From Opisthocomus hoazin (taxonomy: Eukaryota > Chordata > Aves > Opisthocomiformes > Opisthocomidae), in the NCBI RefSeq assembly GCF_030867145.1, contig NC_134454.1:70228308-70292307 (forward strand): a DNA stretch of 64,000 nt, read 5' to 3'. Below the pieces are notes generated by a model. That model saw only the letters and a list, made by a program, of their open reading frames with translations. It was not told the origin of the DNA and did no database searches. Positions 1 through 12,213 of the stretch are shown one piece after another. The position numbers and the translations under genes were made by a program. Numbering within the stretch: position 1 is the stretch's first letter; every line of letters starts with the position of its first letter.

Positions 1-3000
1 TTTGATTTTTAATGCACGAAATGTTTGAGGAGGAAGAATTAATGGTCATGAACTTTGCAGTCCCCTTGCAGTCCTGATTGGAATGTTTTCTTTATGTTGT
101 TTCACTGTTTATTTGTTATAGGGAGCACATATGGATGTATTCACTGCAGGAGCCAATGTACAACAGGCACTACTCCGAAAGTCAGTGTTTGACAGCAGAG
201 GCCACAGTTACCATAGTTATTTTCTGTCCCAGGTACAGGGAGGAACTGTGGTAACTGAGACATGCCAGTTCGCAAAACACTGACTAATACCATCTCATTA
301 ATGGATAATCACTCTTTACGGGTGCTGGAAATCAGCACCTATGAACACCTGTAACACCTGAACCTCGCTTTGAGGAAATATATGAAGCCTATTCATATTG
401 TCAAAAGCAGCAGCAAAAGACACTAACTTGAAAAGACCATACGTGGACCAGTACCTCCTGATTTTTACTCCTCATTCTTCTCTTTGGAAAGTCTTGGGAC
501 ATTCTCTGGCCTTTATTCGTCACTGTCACCATCCATCCCTAGTTTCAGGAATGTCACAAGTCACATTCAAAATAGCTGCCACTTTCCCATCCCTTTTGTG
601 ATATTTTTGCAACGTGGGATTAAACCGTGTCTCATGTGGATGGAAGGCAGCACAAGGGAGCTCTAAACTTCTCCCTTCTCCTTAATGCACCCCCCCAGCT
701 GCCACACAGCATGCTGTAAGCTGGCAGAATTTTGAGGAATTATTACTACAAGTCTGGTTTTGTTCTTATTCTCTTCCTAACACATTCACTGTGGGCCACT
801 GTTGGAGATGGGGCACTTGGCTAGAAGGAACTCTGGATTGATTTTGTTTGGTTAGGGTTAATTTTTTATGATGCTCACCACAAAGACAGCATGATGACAG
901 TCAGTCCTGCACCCAGGGCCCTGAAGGCCTGGGCAATTCTCCTGTGGCCATTTCTGTGTTTTCTATAGCTTGGGAGAGATGCTAGACCCAGAGAAAGAGA
1001 GCCACATTTCATGTCTTCGACGTGCTCAGAGCTACCAAACACCTTGCAGAGGAAGAGCTGTCCCCCTGCCCTGACTGTTGACCATAACTGTCGAGCGCAC
1101 GGCCTGCTGGCATCGAGGCTGAATTTATTTTGAGTTCCTCTGGCCCAAAAACCTTCTGGATGTGAGTGAGCACCGTGACAGCTCCACACGTGCAAGCCCC
1201 ATGCCAAGTGTACTGCTTGCCCTGCCAATGAGTGTGTATGCTTTGGAAGACAGTTCATAAACTCAAAACTGTCCTAATGCAAATGATTTAACTCAGTAGT
1301 AGAGAAACTACTTGCAAACAGCTAGCTATCTGACACAAGGAAGTTATCTAGACTCCTCCAATGTAAATAATAGAAAATTCTAAGACTTATACAGTCATTT
1401 AATTCATTATTAAATCACATAAACAAATATAAATCTAAATTTTATATATTAAACACTTACAGGACACAAATCAGTCCAGTGCATCTGGCTCCATTTCAAA
1501 AGTGTAGCTGCTAGATTAGTGACTGTATTGTTTCTCTTTCGGTTGGGTGACCAGACTAAAATTTTCCTTTTGCCGTTCTACTTTATTTATTAAAGTCTGC
1601 AGTCATGGTTCCTGCTTTTGCTGAGTTGAGCTGAGCAAAACATTTCCTATCTGCCAAGAGAATGAATGCCCTAGCTGTCAGTGCTTGTGCCTGAGTATGT
1701 GTGTGTGATAAGTGCAACTGTACATAGATATGTAGATGCTGTATGCATGTATTGTGTGTGTTGGAGAGGAATAAGCAGGAGCTAACACTCAACCACACAC
1801 GTAGATCTTTGCACAGAGTGAGCAAGTGAAGGGAGGCTGAGCAACAGGCATGCAGTAGGCATGCAGTCAGTGAGCTGGCTGGGGAATCCAAGGCTCTGTT
1901 CTCGGCTCTGCCCTTCTGTAAAAATACAGAAAAAATATGTACACTAGGATCCAAGGCCCAGGTTTGTTCTTCCTGTGTGCTCCAGTCATCAGGCTAAAGG
2001 ACTGTTCCTTCTTTGACCCAGTTAATTTTTAAAGATGTCCTTCAGAAGTTGGCAGGACAGCAGCCTTCAGCCTGGGTTCCAGGGCATCCTCCTCAGAGGC
2101 GGGCTGTGTGTCCTTTAGCGGCTTAGGACAAAGGACGTTAAAATGTCATCCTTCACATGTCCTGTGCTGGCTCTAGCCACTGTACAGCTGTATCAGAGGA
2201 ACATGCTCTTTCACAGCTCCTCCTGTCTTTTTATTTTAAATGAAAGCACTTTCTGCCACTGTGTTTTACGTAGAGCCTAATCTTGTGGATATGCGTTACA
2301 TGTGCTCTGAAGATACTTTCCAGTCACAGCAGACAAACTCCTTGTTTCCGCAACCTAATGGTGTGTTAGTGGAATATAGGGATTAAGCTGTTTGGAGTCC
2401 GTGAGTCCGAGATGTTTTGAGACTGCTGCAGAAAGGGAACTTGAAGATCCCTGGGAACATAAGATTTTCCATCTTCAGCTTAAGGTGCCCACAGATTTAG
2501 GCAGGTACAGAGGCAAGGCTTTCGAAGCTCACAAATCTCAGCTGCATAATGTACAATGGTATGTACAGTCTGTGAATATGGCCTTACCAACTGCCTACCT
2601 TGCATCTCTGTAAGTTAGCAGGTCCACGATGCACAGGTGTACACAGCAGGACTTGGCAAAGAGCCAGCATAAATAAGGAGACCAAAAAAATCTTCCTGTC
2701 AAAATATGGTACAAGAGAAAACAGAAGTTCTGATTCAAAGCAAATCCCTTTGTGTTCTTGTTTCTGCTTCCTAAGAAGAACTGAAAGTGTTGCAAGAAGT
2801 AACATAAAGAAGGATGCTACCACTGTTGTATTTAGCACCAGAAGTTAATGAAACTCTCCTAGAAGCCTGCCATGAAGCACCCAAAGGCAGGGGCTGCAGA
2901 AAAGGCTGAGGGCAGGCTTCCTGGAGAAGGATCCATGTGAGCCTGCTGTTTTGCACTACTCAGATATGTTACGGATATAGCACACACAGCATGCTTGTGT

Positions 3001-4766
3001 ATAACTTGCATATGAAAGATTGCTTTCGAACAGGAAGTTTCCCCACTATAGGAAGCATCTGGAACAAAGTCTGTCTTGCAGTCTAAATAATTATGACTTA
3101 CAATGCTACACAGAAGAACTGAATGCAAAGCTTTTTGCAAGCAGGCTAGAAGAAATCTAGAGCTCCATAGTCAGTCACGCAGATCTTACACCTCTCAAAA
3201 GATCTCAGTCATTTGGCAGCTATGTCTTTTGATCAAATAGATGCAGATCTAGAGAACAGAGCAGAATGACTTTTTTGTCCCCAAAGACGGTGCAAGAAAT
3301 CGAGCGGGTAGGATCAGGGCAAGTTCAGATCAGCTGGCAGGAGCTCTGTGCCGGTTTGTGCACTGGCCATCAGTGCCCCTAAGTGGGCATCGGGCCAGGT
3401 GTGCAGACCTGCACCACTGCTGTTTCATGACTAGAAGAACTGGCTAGCGTGAGGATGGCAGTGGTTGTGCATAATGCTGATGTACTCTGTTTCCTCTCCC
3501 AGCCTTCCCTCTCCCAATTCATTCAAAGCAATGAACTTTCACATTTCTTCAGACATTGCAAAAGAAAGTAAAAGGGACCACCACTCTAGTTTGCAGCGTG
3601 TTACTGAATGCACGACCATGAATGCAGTGCAGCTAACAGTACAAAAGCCTTAAATATCTCATAAACAGAAGAACTACATAATAAGGAAGCCTTAGGTATC
3701 ACTTTTTCAGTGTAACAATAGGTTTTACTTCCTACACAATAAAAATAAAAAGCAGAAGACTTGCAAAAGAAATTTTCCAAGCTGTGGTGCTACTATGAGA
3801 TGCATTATCTAAAATATGCATGCAGAGAAGGGAAGCCAAGGCATGCAAATATCTCTCCACACATTGTGAATGCTCTGAGTAATCACTTGTCAAATGTTAA
3901 CATTACATGGAGTACTTTAGAAATCAATGAAGAAGCCAGAACGTGTTAGACCCATTTACCACGTCCTAATCAACCAAGTAAGCTCAGATCATTAAACTAA
4001 TTATGAGTGGCCAAAATAATTAAGGATTCCCCTCTCACATGATATTGTTGGAATTCTCTGTTACAGAACAACTGCATGGTCATTAGTAAACACTATGCAT
4101 GTGCCCAGACATTTGCCAGATTTGATAAACAACCCTTGTTCTTAAGAAACGATGGTGGCCTTTTGAGCAACAGTCAGTGACATGTAAGTAAGACCAAGCA
4201 ACTTATGTTAGGGTGTTCTTTTGGGGAAGATCACTTTTGGGGGGGAGATACAAGGGAAAATGACAACTGGCACATAAAAGCACCTCTATAAAACTGTGGG
4301 GATCATTGCCAGGTAAATGTTCTCTCTATCTCATTTGCACAGAGCAAAAGTAGCCACTGATGACTGCTTACATTAACCGGATGTCTGAATTCTACAGATC
4401 TTTCCTGAGGATTTATACCGTACCAGGTCATTTCTCATACTTATGTTCAGTTTAGAATAAGGTCAGGAAAAAACTTGCCTTTTTCTGACAAACATCCAGC
4501 AAATTCTGTAGTGATACCAGTTGCGGCTTTCTGGGTAATTTGATCCTCAGTCATCATAAATCTGTACACAGATGTGGACGCACGTATCTTCATGTTCACA
4601 ATCACCTTGAACATCATGCAAACTTACTCCTGACTGAAATTAAGCATTTCAGTTGAATTCCTCATTGTAAGCACTGTATTTGCTTTTTATATTTGAAACA
4701 CATTTCCAATTTCAGCTCATCAATACTTTTCTGACATAAAGATTCAGTTGATCATTTTTATCCATT

Positions 4767-4829
4767 ATTTTTTCTTAACAGCACAGCATTTTTCTTAATT
4801 TTCTTAATATTTTCTTAACAGCACAGCAT
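4767..4829. repeat. Short direct duplication, 40-base spacing
   Basis: The words TTTTCTTAACAGCACAGCAT at about 4770-4789 and 4810-4829 are identical and lie 40 bases apart, with TTTCTTAA variants between them. It looks like a local tandem duplication. Each copy also resembles a splice acceptor (pyrimidines then AACAG), but no coding exon follows. Confidence 0.7.
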
Positions 4830-4964
4830 CAAATTTTAGATTCAACCTATATGGAATTAAAAGCAGGTGCACGTGCAAGACTTTGGCCAGGCCCTTGTCT
4901 CAATCCATTAACTGTCTGCTAGCATTCTTGACATAATAAGTAAGGTCTAAATTTTGGAAGAGCC

Positions 4965-5016
4965 ACAGGAATCTTAAGCGGTTTCCAACCCAAACCACTG
5001 TGATTCTATGATTCTT
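4965..5016 (+). mobile_element. Old CR1 3'-end remnant
   Basis: The stretch contains GGTTTCCAACCCAAACCACTG followed by TGATTCTATGATTCTTTG. This corresponds to the CR1 3' tail pattern (TTCCAACCC..., then tandem octamers of the ATTCTATG type). Only the last 50 or so bases are recognisable, so it is a strongly truncated or decayed copy in + orientation. Confidence 0.6.
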
Positions 5017-8000
5017 TGTAAATCTGCCCTAACAGTGCTGTGGACAGGGCAAAAAATCAGCCCAAATATCAGGGCCACTGTACGGTGCTTCAAACATACA
5101 GTTTTTGGTGAGAAAAAAGCTACAAGTTTAAAATGATCGAGAAGTGAGTGTTTCAGCTGCAGCCAAAGCCTTCTCCTAAGTGGAGGGCAACCCAGGCAGA
5201 CAATGGGGCTGCATCCCACGGTCCCGGAGCATGCACCACACCAGGCAGGGCTAGCACAGGAGCCCAAACAACATTATATCAGCTAAGCCTCAGTCCTCTG
5301 TGGCTTCTTAACATCATTTTCACAAGGGTCAGTAACCTCTGTGGGAATGATAGAAGTTAATCTTTTCCCTTCCCCAGTTGTTGCTCAGCTAATGATTAAA
5401 GCAACCCCTGGGAAACAGGTGGAAGATGAGAGTTTCAGTCCCCACGGACTGAGGTGAGCCTGCAGCCATTCAGGGTTGGTGCTGCTTTAGCTGGGATGAA
5501 AACAGGAGATTTGCAGGAGGAAACATAAAGTTCTCTTCGGTTTTGATACTGCTTTTTTATGAAGTGCACATGAGAGACTAAGACAGAAATATTAAATACA
5601 GAAAATACTGACATAATAACAATTTTTGACCACTTTTCTTTAGAGGTGGTGATGTTTGATACAGCACAGAATGGTGCGGGGGATATAAAGCATCCCAGAC
5701 ACGATGATCAGAGAAAATGTGAATTCAGGAAGGAAGAGGTTAAAATGCGTGTACTGTTTCTTGAACTCACAGGCCTGCTTCATACATCAGTGAAAGGACC
5801 ACATTTTATAGTTTATTGCAAGTTTTGGGGTTTTTTTTGATTATGAAAAATGACCTGACAGGAAGTATAAACAGGCATTTGCAGAACTACTTTAAAATCA
5901 CTCTTTATCTTTCATCATATTTTCTAGCAGTTATGTTTTATTATAAACAGTATAAGCATAGTTAGGGAAACAATATAAAAAGAGGAGCATGAACCCATGA
6001 AAGATTCATGCAAAGTGCTGTGAGGAACTCTTACAGGAGAGTCTGACCTCTTTTTTTCTTTTGCCTTCTTCTGCACATATGTGCATTTTCCCTGAGAAAA
6101 AGGGCGTTCACTTCCAGTTGTGCTCTGACAAGTAAACCAGTCTACAATAGCATGCTCCATTTTGAAAAAAATACTCGATGTTTATATTTTGCATATTTGT
6201 TTATAACAAAATTCTTACCACTTTAGACTTGAGACTTAATAAATGGTCATGTCCTCACAAATCTTACAAAAGTTAGACATCAAGCTTAGGACTACGTGGG
6301 AAGTGGGAAAAAAATGAGAAAAACTGGAATAAGCAAATAAGCATATTGCCATTGAGTTTCTTGGGATTCATGGCTTTCTGGTGTAAAATAGTCTTTAATG
6401 CCACACATGTGCATGCATTTATATGTATAGATACATATATGGTTTGCATGAAGAGAGAGAGATGTGTGTTTATTCCTGGTGCAAATCTTCCTGGCAGGCC
6501 TATTTCTACAGAGTAAGCAGATGTGCTTGTGAAGCTTAATAGATGAGCAAGACAAACCACAGTTGAAGGGTATTCAGCAGAGATGTCATGGACACTTGCC
6601 AATTACACTTCACTTATAACTGATCAATTCCTTTCCCCTTGCTCTCTCGCCACCTGTCCTCTCTATTTATCTGCCAAATCTCTTTCATTGCCTCTCCTTC
6701 AGCTTGGAAGCTGGCCTATTTCAGACAGTTTTTAAGAATTTCTCATATGTAAGGCTTTTATATATTTTCTACATCTGTCTTGCACGGCAAAATAAGAGAT
6801 GCTTTATATTTCTGGAATCTCATAAATGGTTTTTATTATTTTTATATGATTTGACACTATGAACAATTCAAAGAATTACCAGCATATCAGCTTTAGTACG
6901 GTGAATATATTTTGGAAATACGAGCAGTTCATATGCGCAATATCAGGATGCATTTCTTGACCTACATAGCCTTAGCCCAGCACTGACACTAAAATAATTT
7001 AAAGTAATTTAAAACTAAAGTTTCAGATTCTGCTCTATCATTCTGGTTTCAGTCAGAAAAAAATTCTATTCTGATTACAAACACATATATTTTTTGAGGC
7101 AATATGATAGCAATGATATCCTGTCTTGTAAGCACATATATTTCCATGTGTAAGAAAGCAAAGATAAAAATACTGACACTAAATACTTGAGCATCTGGAT
7201 TTAGTGGTCTGTTGAAAGTGCCTTGAAGATGTGATCCTTAAAGTCTGACTGTCTTCACTCTGCATGCATGTAATTTACTGGCACTGATGATAGCCCTGCA
7301 ATAGATTGAGGAATGCGTTGCTCATAGTTTTCTTAAACATTTATTTGTTGACACATACTACTAGGTCAGAGAGACAGCCACGGGCTGATCTGTCCCAGAT
7401 CTCACTGAAGATGAATAGCCCTGGAGCAGAGATGCTCCCAGCCAGGGGATGGAGCTGCCTTCTGGTAGGTAGAATTTGCAATGCTCATTACTGATTGCTC
7501 AGACCAGAAAATTTGTCTGTAGCAAGATGTCAGCAGTGTGGGCTGTCACAAATTAACCTGACAGTAGAGAACAGTGGAGAGACCTGCACTCTCTGAAATC
7601 ATGGGAAGGGTTTTGTTGCTTTTAGGGCTTTTGCTGTGGGCACCGAATCCTTTACTTTCTCTCTGAAGGGTATTTTTGCTTTCTTTCTCAACATACAGAG
7701 ACATGCGGATTCATCACTTAACTATATTTCATTGAGCTTTGGTAATGGCTCCATTATAGGGAAAATATCTGCTTTTGGGGAAGAGGCATGCTTTGGAGGC
7801 TGCACATATCCTTCTTTACCCTCAGTCCTCCCTCGTGGGAGCATAAAAATAATGCTCTTCACCCAGCCCGCTTTCAACAACATGCACTCGCTCTGGCAGA
7901 CCCTGTTGTGAACAAAACGGGAGAGCAGTGCAGCTGCAGCCCCACCACGCCATGTGAAGCAGGGAGCTGCACCCCACCAGCAACGCCGGCAGCTGCGTCC

Positions 8001-9278
8001 CCCAGGCTGCAGCCCCCACTGCTGTCCACTTCTGGTCAGCCTCCACCTCGAAGGGGCTTCAGGTGGCTGCGAGGATTCCCATGCTGGACTGTATGCTGGG
8101 AGTAAATGCAGCGCAGCCCTTTAAAAATGTCCACATGCACGAGCGGAAAGCAGAGAAGGAGCCTCAGAAACAAAGCAGGTAGAGGGCCGTGCAGCTGCGG
8201 GCGTCCCACCGCCTGCATGCCAAGAAAGAGCAATAAGCTAGAAAAATACTTACCTGGGAAAACTTTGATTTTACAGAACAATGAACACAACATGAGAAGA
8301 AAGAGGAATGTGGATTTTGACAGATAGGTCCACATGGTTTAGAAAAGCAAGTTGTAAAGATGCAGGTACAGTCCAAGCTGCTTGCAAATTCGGGAGGGAC
8401 CTATGCTAGCAGGCTGGGCTGGCTGGATGGGCCAGGAGCTGTGGCTCACGGTGGAGTCCTTCAGGAGGTTCATATGTCAAGACACAAGTTTTCTCACACA
8501 TTGCTGCCAGAAGACCCTGTTTTGGAGCAGCATGGGCGAACTTAGATGAAAGAGTAATAATAAAGGTTTCCTGTTTGGCAACCAGAACTGACTAATAACA
8601 GTGCATTCCTTTCAGCTTAAAGCTCTGTTTCAGGGCTAAACCTGCCAGGACAGAAGGAAAAGTAATACACTGAGGTTCTTCTTCTGAATTAAATCAATAT
8701 TTATGAGGCAATAAGGAGCTAAATTATTACTTTTAGGGCTAGCACAATGCAGGTATTCACAGAGCTTCCAGGAGAAAAGGAGCACAGAAGAAGGCAACAT
8801 CTACAGCACTGCAGTAGGGATCCATTAGGCAGCATGGTCAACACTTGCTTCCTCCACCCTGCCTCTTCCTCCAGCACTACCCTGGTCATCTCAGTTTCAT
8901 ACTGGTGATGCCACTGGTACTTTGCAACTCAGTGATGACATTGTTTCAGATGCCTTGAACTGAAAGCCAAAAAGCACACAAAGAATAGTCCTGTGGGCCA
9001 GAAGAACCTCATGGGACCCAGAGGACACCAGTGAAATGCTATGTAGTGTGAACATTGCTAGTCAGGTATCTCGTTACAGACCATCCTCTAGCTCTGCTTT
9101 ATTCTCAATAAATCTTGAGAAAAAAATAATAAATCAATCATGGCCTGACAAGAGGCCAAGCCAAAGCAGACCTGCTAGGTCACTGACACCAACTCCCGGC
9201 AAGTGCTGGGAAAAGGTTACATGAAGTATTCATGAATGAAGAAGGATATCGGGCACAGACTGGGAAACATTACAATGA

Positions 9279-9302
9279 TGGTGATGATGACAATGATGAT
9301 GC
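9279..9302. repeat. Short imperfect (GAT)n run
   Basis: About eight imperfect GAT/GAC units (GATGGTGATGATGACAATGATGATG). A minor simple-sequence tract. Confidence 0.6.
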
Positions 9303-10433
9303 AGTGCAGCAGTGCCAGACAAAGAAATTATATGCTATTATCTCAAGTAATCTCTTTACAGTTTAGCTACTGTTGTCTACAAAAGGTGAAAAAGAAGTAA
9401 GTGGCTGATTGGGAACTAAAACAATTTTTTTTTTTGCCTGTTTACTATGGTGTTTTCCAGCTATATCAAATAGAGTATAGTACAGTCTGTGCAAAAATCA
9501 TAGCCATTTTATTCTTCTTATGTCTGATATGGTGTGTCTTTATGAGTAGAACCACGTAGATAAAGAATCTGCACCAAAGGGAACCTTAGCTAAAATATGG
9601 CATCTGTTTTATGTCAAAGTTGGCTGATTTTACACCTTTGATCTTTCAGCTAGGGCATCAAGGCCAGCGTTTTTAATAACTCACAGTAGGCAAAATAAAG
9701 TCTGCCTCTGAGAAAACAGGAGGGATATCATTAATCTGTTCCTAAACAGTGAGTTATAACAGCTCTTTAATCTGAAGACAACAGATCCAGAGCTGGAATG
9801 AAGCACCTAAGTGCCAGCCAAGTTCAGTGAAGAGTGAATAGTGTGCATATCATAATTTATAGTGGCATTGCTATTTTGTGATCTACAAGAAGACATTCAT
9901 TGTGTTGGAAGTACTTGAGAGAGACAGCTATTTGTGATCAATTGGTGCACTTGCTGTATGTTCTTCCTTTTCGAAAGACTGACTCTTTCTTCTTTTTTTT
10001 CACTTTCTTTCTTTGTCTGCTCAGTTGTTTCATTGTCCTTTCAGGAACTTCAGCCTATCAACTAAAAGCAGATAGGCTATCTTTCAGTACAGAAGTCACT
10101 AGAGTATTTTAGAATACACATTTGAGCATGCATACCACCAGTCTGTATTTATGAATGCAAATGTACAAGCTGTTAATGCCTGGGTAAATTCAGAAGTTAC
10201 TGCGATTGAGGAGAATATCTTGAGGCAAAGTTTAAAAATAGCAGTTTTATGGACTTGGTAGGCATTTCAGGGTTTGCCCGACCGTTATTAGATAAGCTAA
10301 GTATTCTCTTTCATGATGACTTTCATGGAATTCTCTCGAGACTGTAAACGAGCAGCAGCTCATGACAATCAAAAGAGGATACTTAGAGAAAGACATGCCA
10401 GTGAAATACAATAAACATTCTGTTAAAAGCTGC

Positions 10434-10455
10434 AGAATTACATATATGTAATTCT
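10434..10455. repeat. Perfect 22-base palindrome
   Basis: AGAATTACATA followed by its exact reverse complement TATGTAATTCT, with no spacer. It is AT-rich. No function is recognised. Confidence 0.85.
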
Positions 10456-11839
10456 AATGCTTTGCTGCCAAAAACATGACAATAAGATAAAAAACATTAC
10501 AGTAAGACAATTCATGAAATAAAGAAATAAAGAAAAAAGAGCAAGAAGTCTTCTTACACTAAAGGAGTATCAAAATGTCTGGTAACTTGGTAGAATGTTA
10601 GTACAAGGCTTTAGTTGTGTTAGTCAGCAAGGCAACTGATGCAATGAAGTATAACGTATAGACATTGAGCTTTTCGATGTTTTCCAAGTAGCACGCATAA
10701 TACCTCAGCTGTACCAGCAAGCCACAGTAGGCACTATAAAACCAAGTAGAAGCACATTTCAAGGGATGTAATCATGGGGTATTTCATTTTATAAAAACCT
10801 TGGCCAAAAGAGAGCATCCAAAGAACTGAAGTCACCTTCAGACCTAGGGTATCTAATGAACTGAAGGCATGCTTTCAATTTAGCCTTATTGTCCTTCAGA
10901 GCTGAAGACTACAGCTTCATTTTAGCAAGTTTCTAAGTCTTCATGTTCTGAAAACCCAAACCACAGATCAAATTGCTTTAGAACTAGCTGGTATTCTTTG
11001 TTTTGTAGGCGCTTCAAACATATTGAAAGCAAATTAAAGTATCAAGCCAGTGAACACTGAACAATTTATTCAGTGAACTTAGAGATATGGCTAGTTTTAT
11101 CACCCCCAAAATCAGCGAAGGACAGAAAGCATGAATAAACATGTACAGCACTTGGAGGGAAAACAGCAATACAAATATATTAGATGGACACACTGAGGTT
11201 CTCAGCGGAATCTAGAAAAATCCAGTTCAATAAAGGTTTGGATAAAGTAAATTGCTAGCATAATGCACAGAAGAATTAAGAAATATTTCTGCGTGCTAAT
11301 GACAGTACATCACAACTAGCTTGCTAGCAGACCTGCCAGTAATGCAGAAGCGAGCAATCTGGGTTTGGTGTGCCCTCAACTGATAAAAACAAACGGAGAA
11401 ATCAGAAATCGTTGGGTGAAAAGCATATGTACTTATAAATACAACATTTATTATAAATACTAAAAAGATATGCCAAAAAATGTTATAAAGCTATGCAACT
11501 GAATAAACCTAAGAAGAAGCTCCCAAATTTCTACTGGCATAAGCCAAGGTTATCCCTGAGAAGATGAGTTTCACATGACAACAAATAGCCTATTGACATT
11601 GTGGAAGTTGCCTTCAGATACGGAGATCCTTGAACTTAATGAATTCATGACAAAGTGAAAAGGTGAAGTATATATAGAAGTGTGAAAAGAAATATCTGCA
11701 GAGAGATAGGGCTATCTTAACTTGGACTGCAAGCTAAATGTAAGGTAACTTTTAACAAGCTGTTCTGGAAATTCACAAAGACTTTCCAGGAGCTGCTTGT
11801 ATTTCACATGTGACTTCAATGATAACTGATAACATGCCT

Positions 11840-12213
11840 TCACAGAATCACAGAATCAGAGAATAGTAGGGGTTGGAAGGGACCTCTGTGGGTCATCTAG
11901 TCCAACCCTCCTGCCGAAGCAGGGTCACCTACAGCAAGCTGCACAGGACCTTGTCCAGGCGGGTCTTGAATATCTCCAGAGAAGGAGAATCCACCACCTC
12001 CCTGGGCAGCCTGTTCCAGTGCTCCGTCATCCTCAGAGGGAAGAAGTTCTTCCTCAAGTTCAGACAGAACTTCCTGTGCCTCAGTTTGTGCCCATTGCCC
12101 CTTGTCCTGTCACTGGGCACCACTGAAAAGAGCTTGGCCCCATCCTCCTGACACCCACCCTTCAGATATTTGTAAGCATTTATTAGGTCCCCTCGCAGCC
12201 TTCTCTTCTTCAA
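11840..12213 (-). mobile_element. CR1 LINE, 5'-truncated (about 375 bases)
   Basis: Read on the - strand, this is the 3' end of a CR1 retroposon. The tail octamers lie at 11840-11861, the 3' UTR motif (TTGGACTAGATGACCCACAG in sense) next, then the end of the ORF2 protein. Homology stops abruptly around 12213, where the fuller copy at 22.4 kb continues, so this copy is 5'-truncated as is normal for CR1 target-primed insertion. No clear target-site duplication is seen, also normal for CR1. It closely resembles the other two young copies in the window. Confidence 0.93.
11929..12213 (-). pseudogene. CR1 ORF2 C-terminal fragment (about 94 residues)
   Basis: Open frame from [19 protein letters not shown] to the normal CR1 stop after DKVLCSLL. 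It covers only the region after the reverse-transcriptase domain. There is no frameshift, but the fragment lacks the endonuclease and all catalytic reverse-transcriptase motifs, so it cannot be functional. Confidence 0.88.

Larger units (their letters stand above)
1..11839. other. Upstream intergenic DNA, no gene recognised
   Basis: AT-rich DNA with only short chance frames in all six readings and no family resemblance. Visible items are a CR1 tail remnant near 4965-5016, a 40-base-spaced direct duplication at 4767-4829, a short (GAT)n-like run at 9279-9302, a perfect 22-base palindrome at 10434-10455, and A- or T-rich runs. The segment 7900-8250 is somewhat more GC-rich, but its frames (for example on both strands at 7788-8335) look like chance. 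Confidence 0.6.

Noticed and set aside
4767-4829. Two splice-acceptor-like duplicated motifs
   Set aside because: No open conserved frame follows either copy; best explained as a small local duplication.
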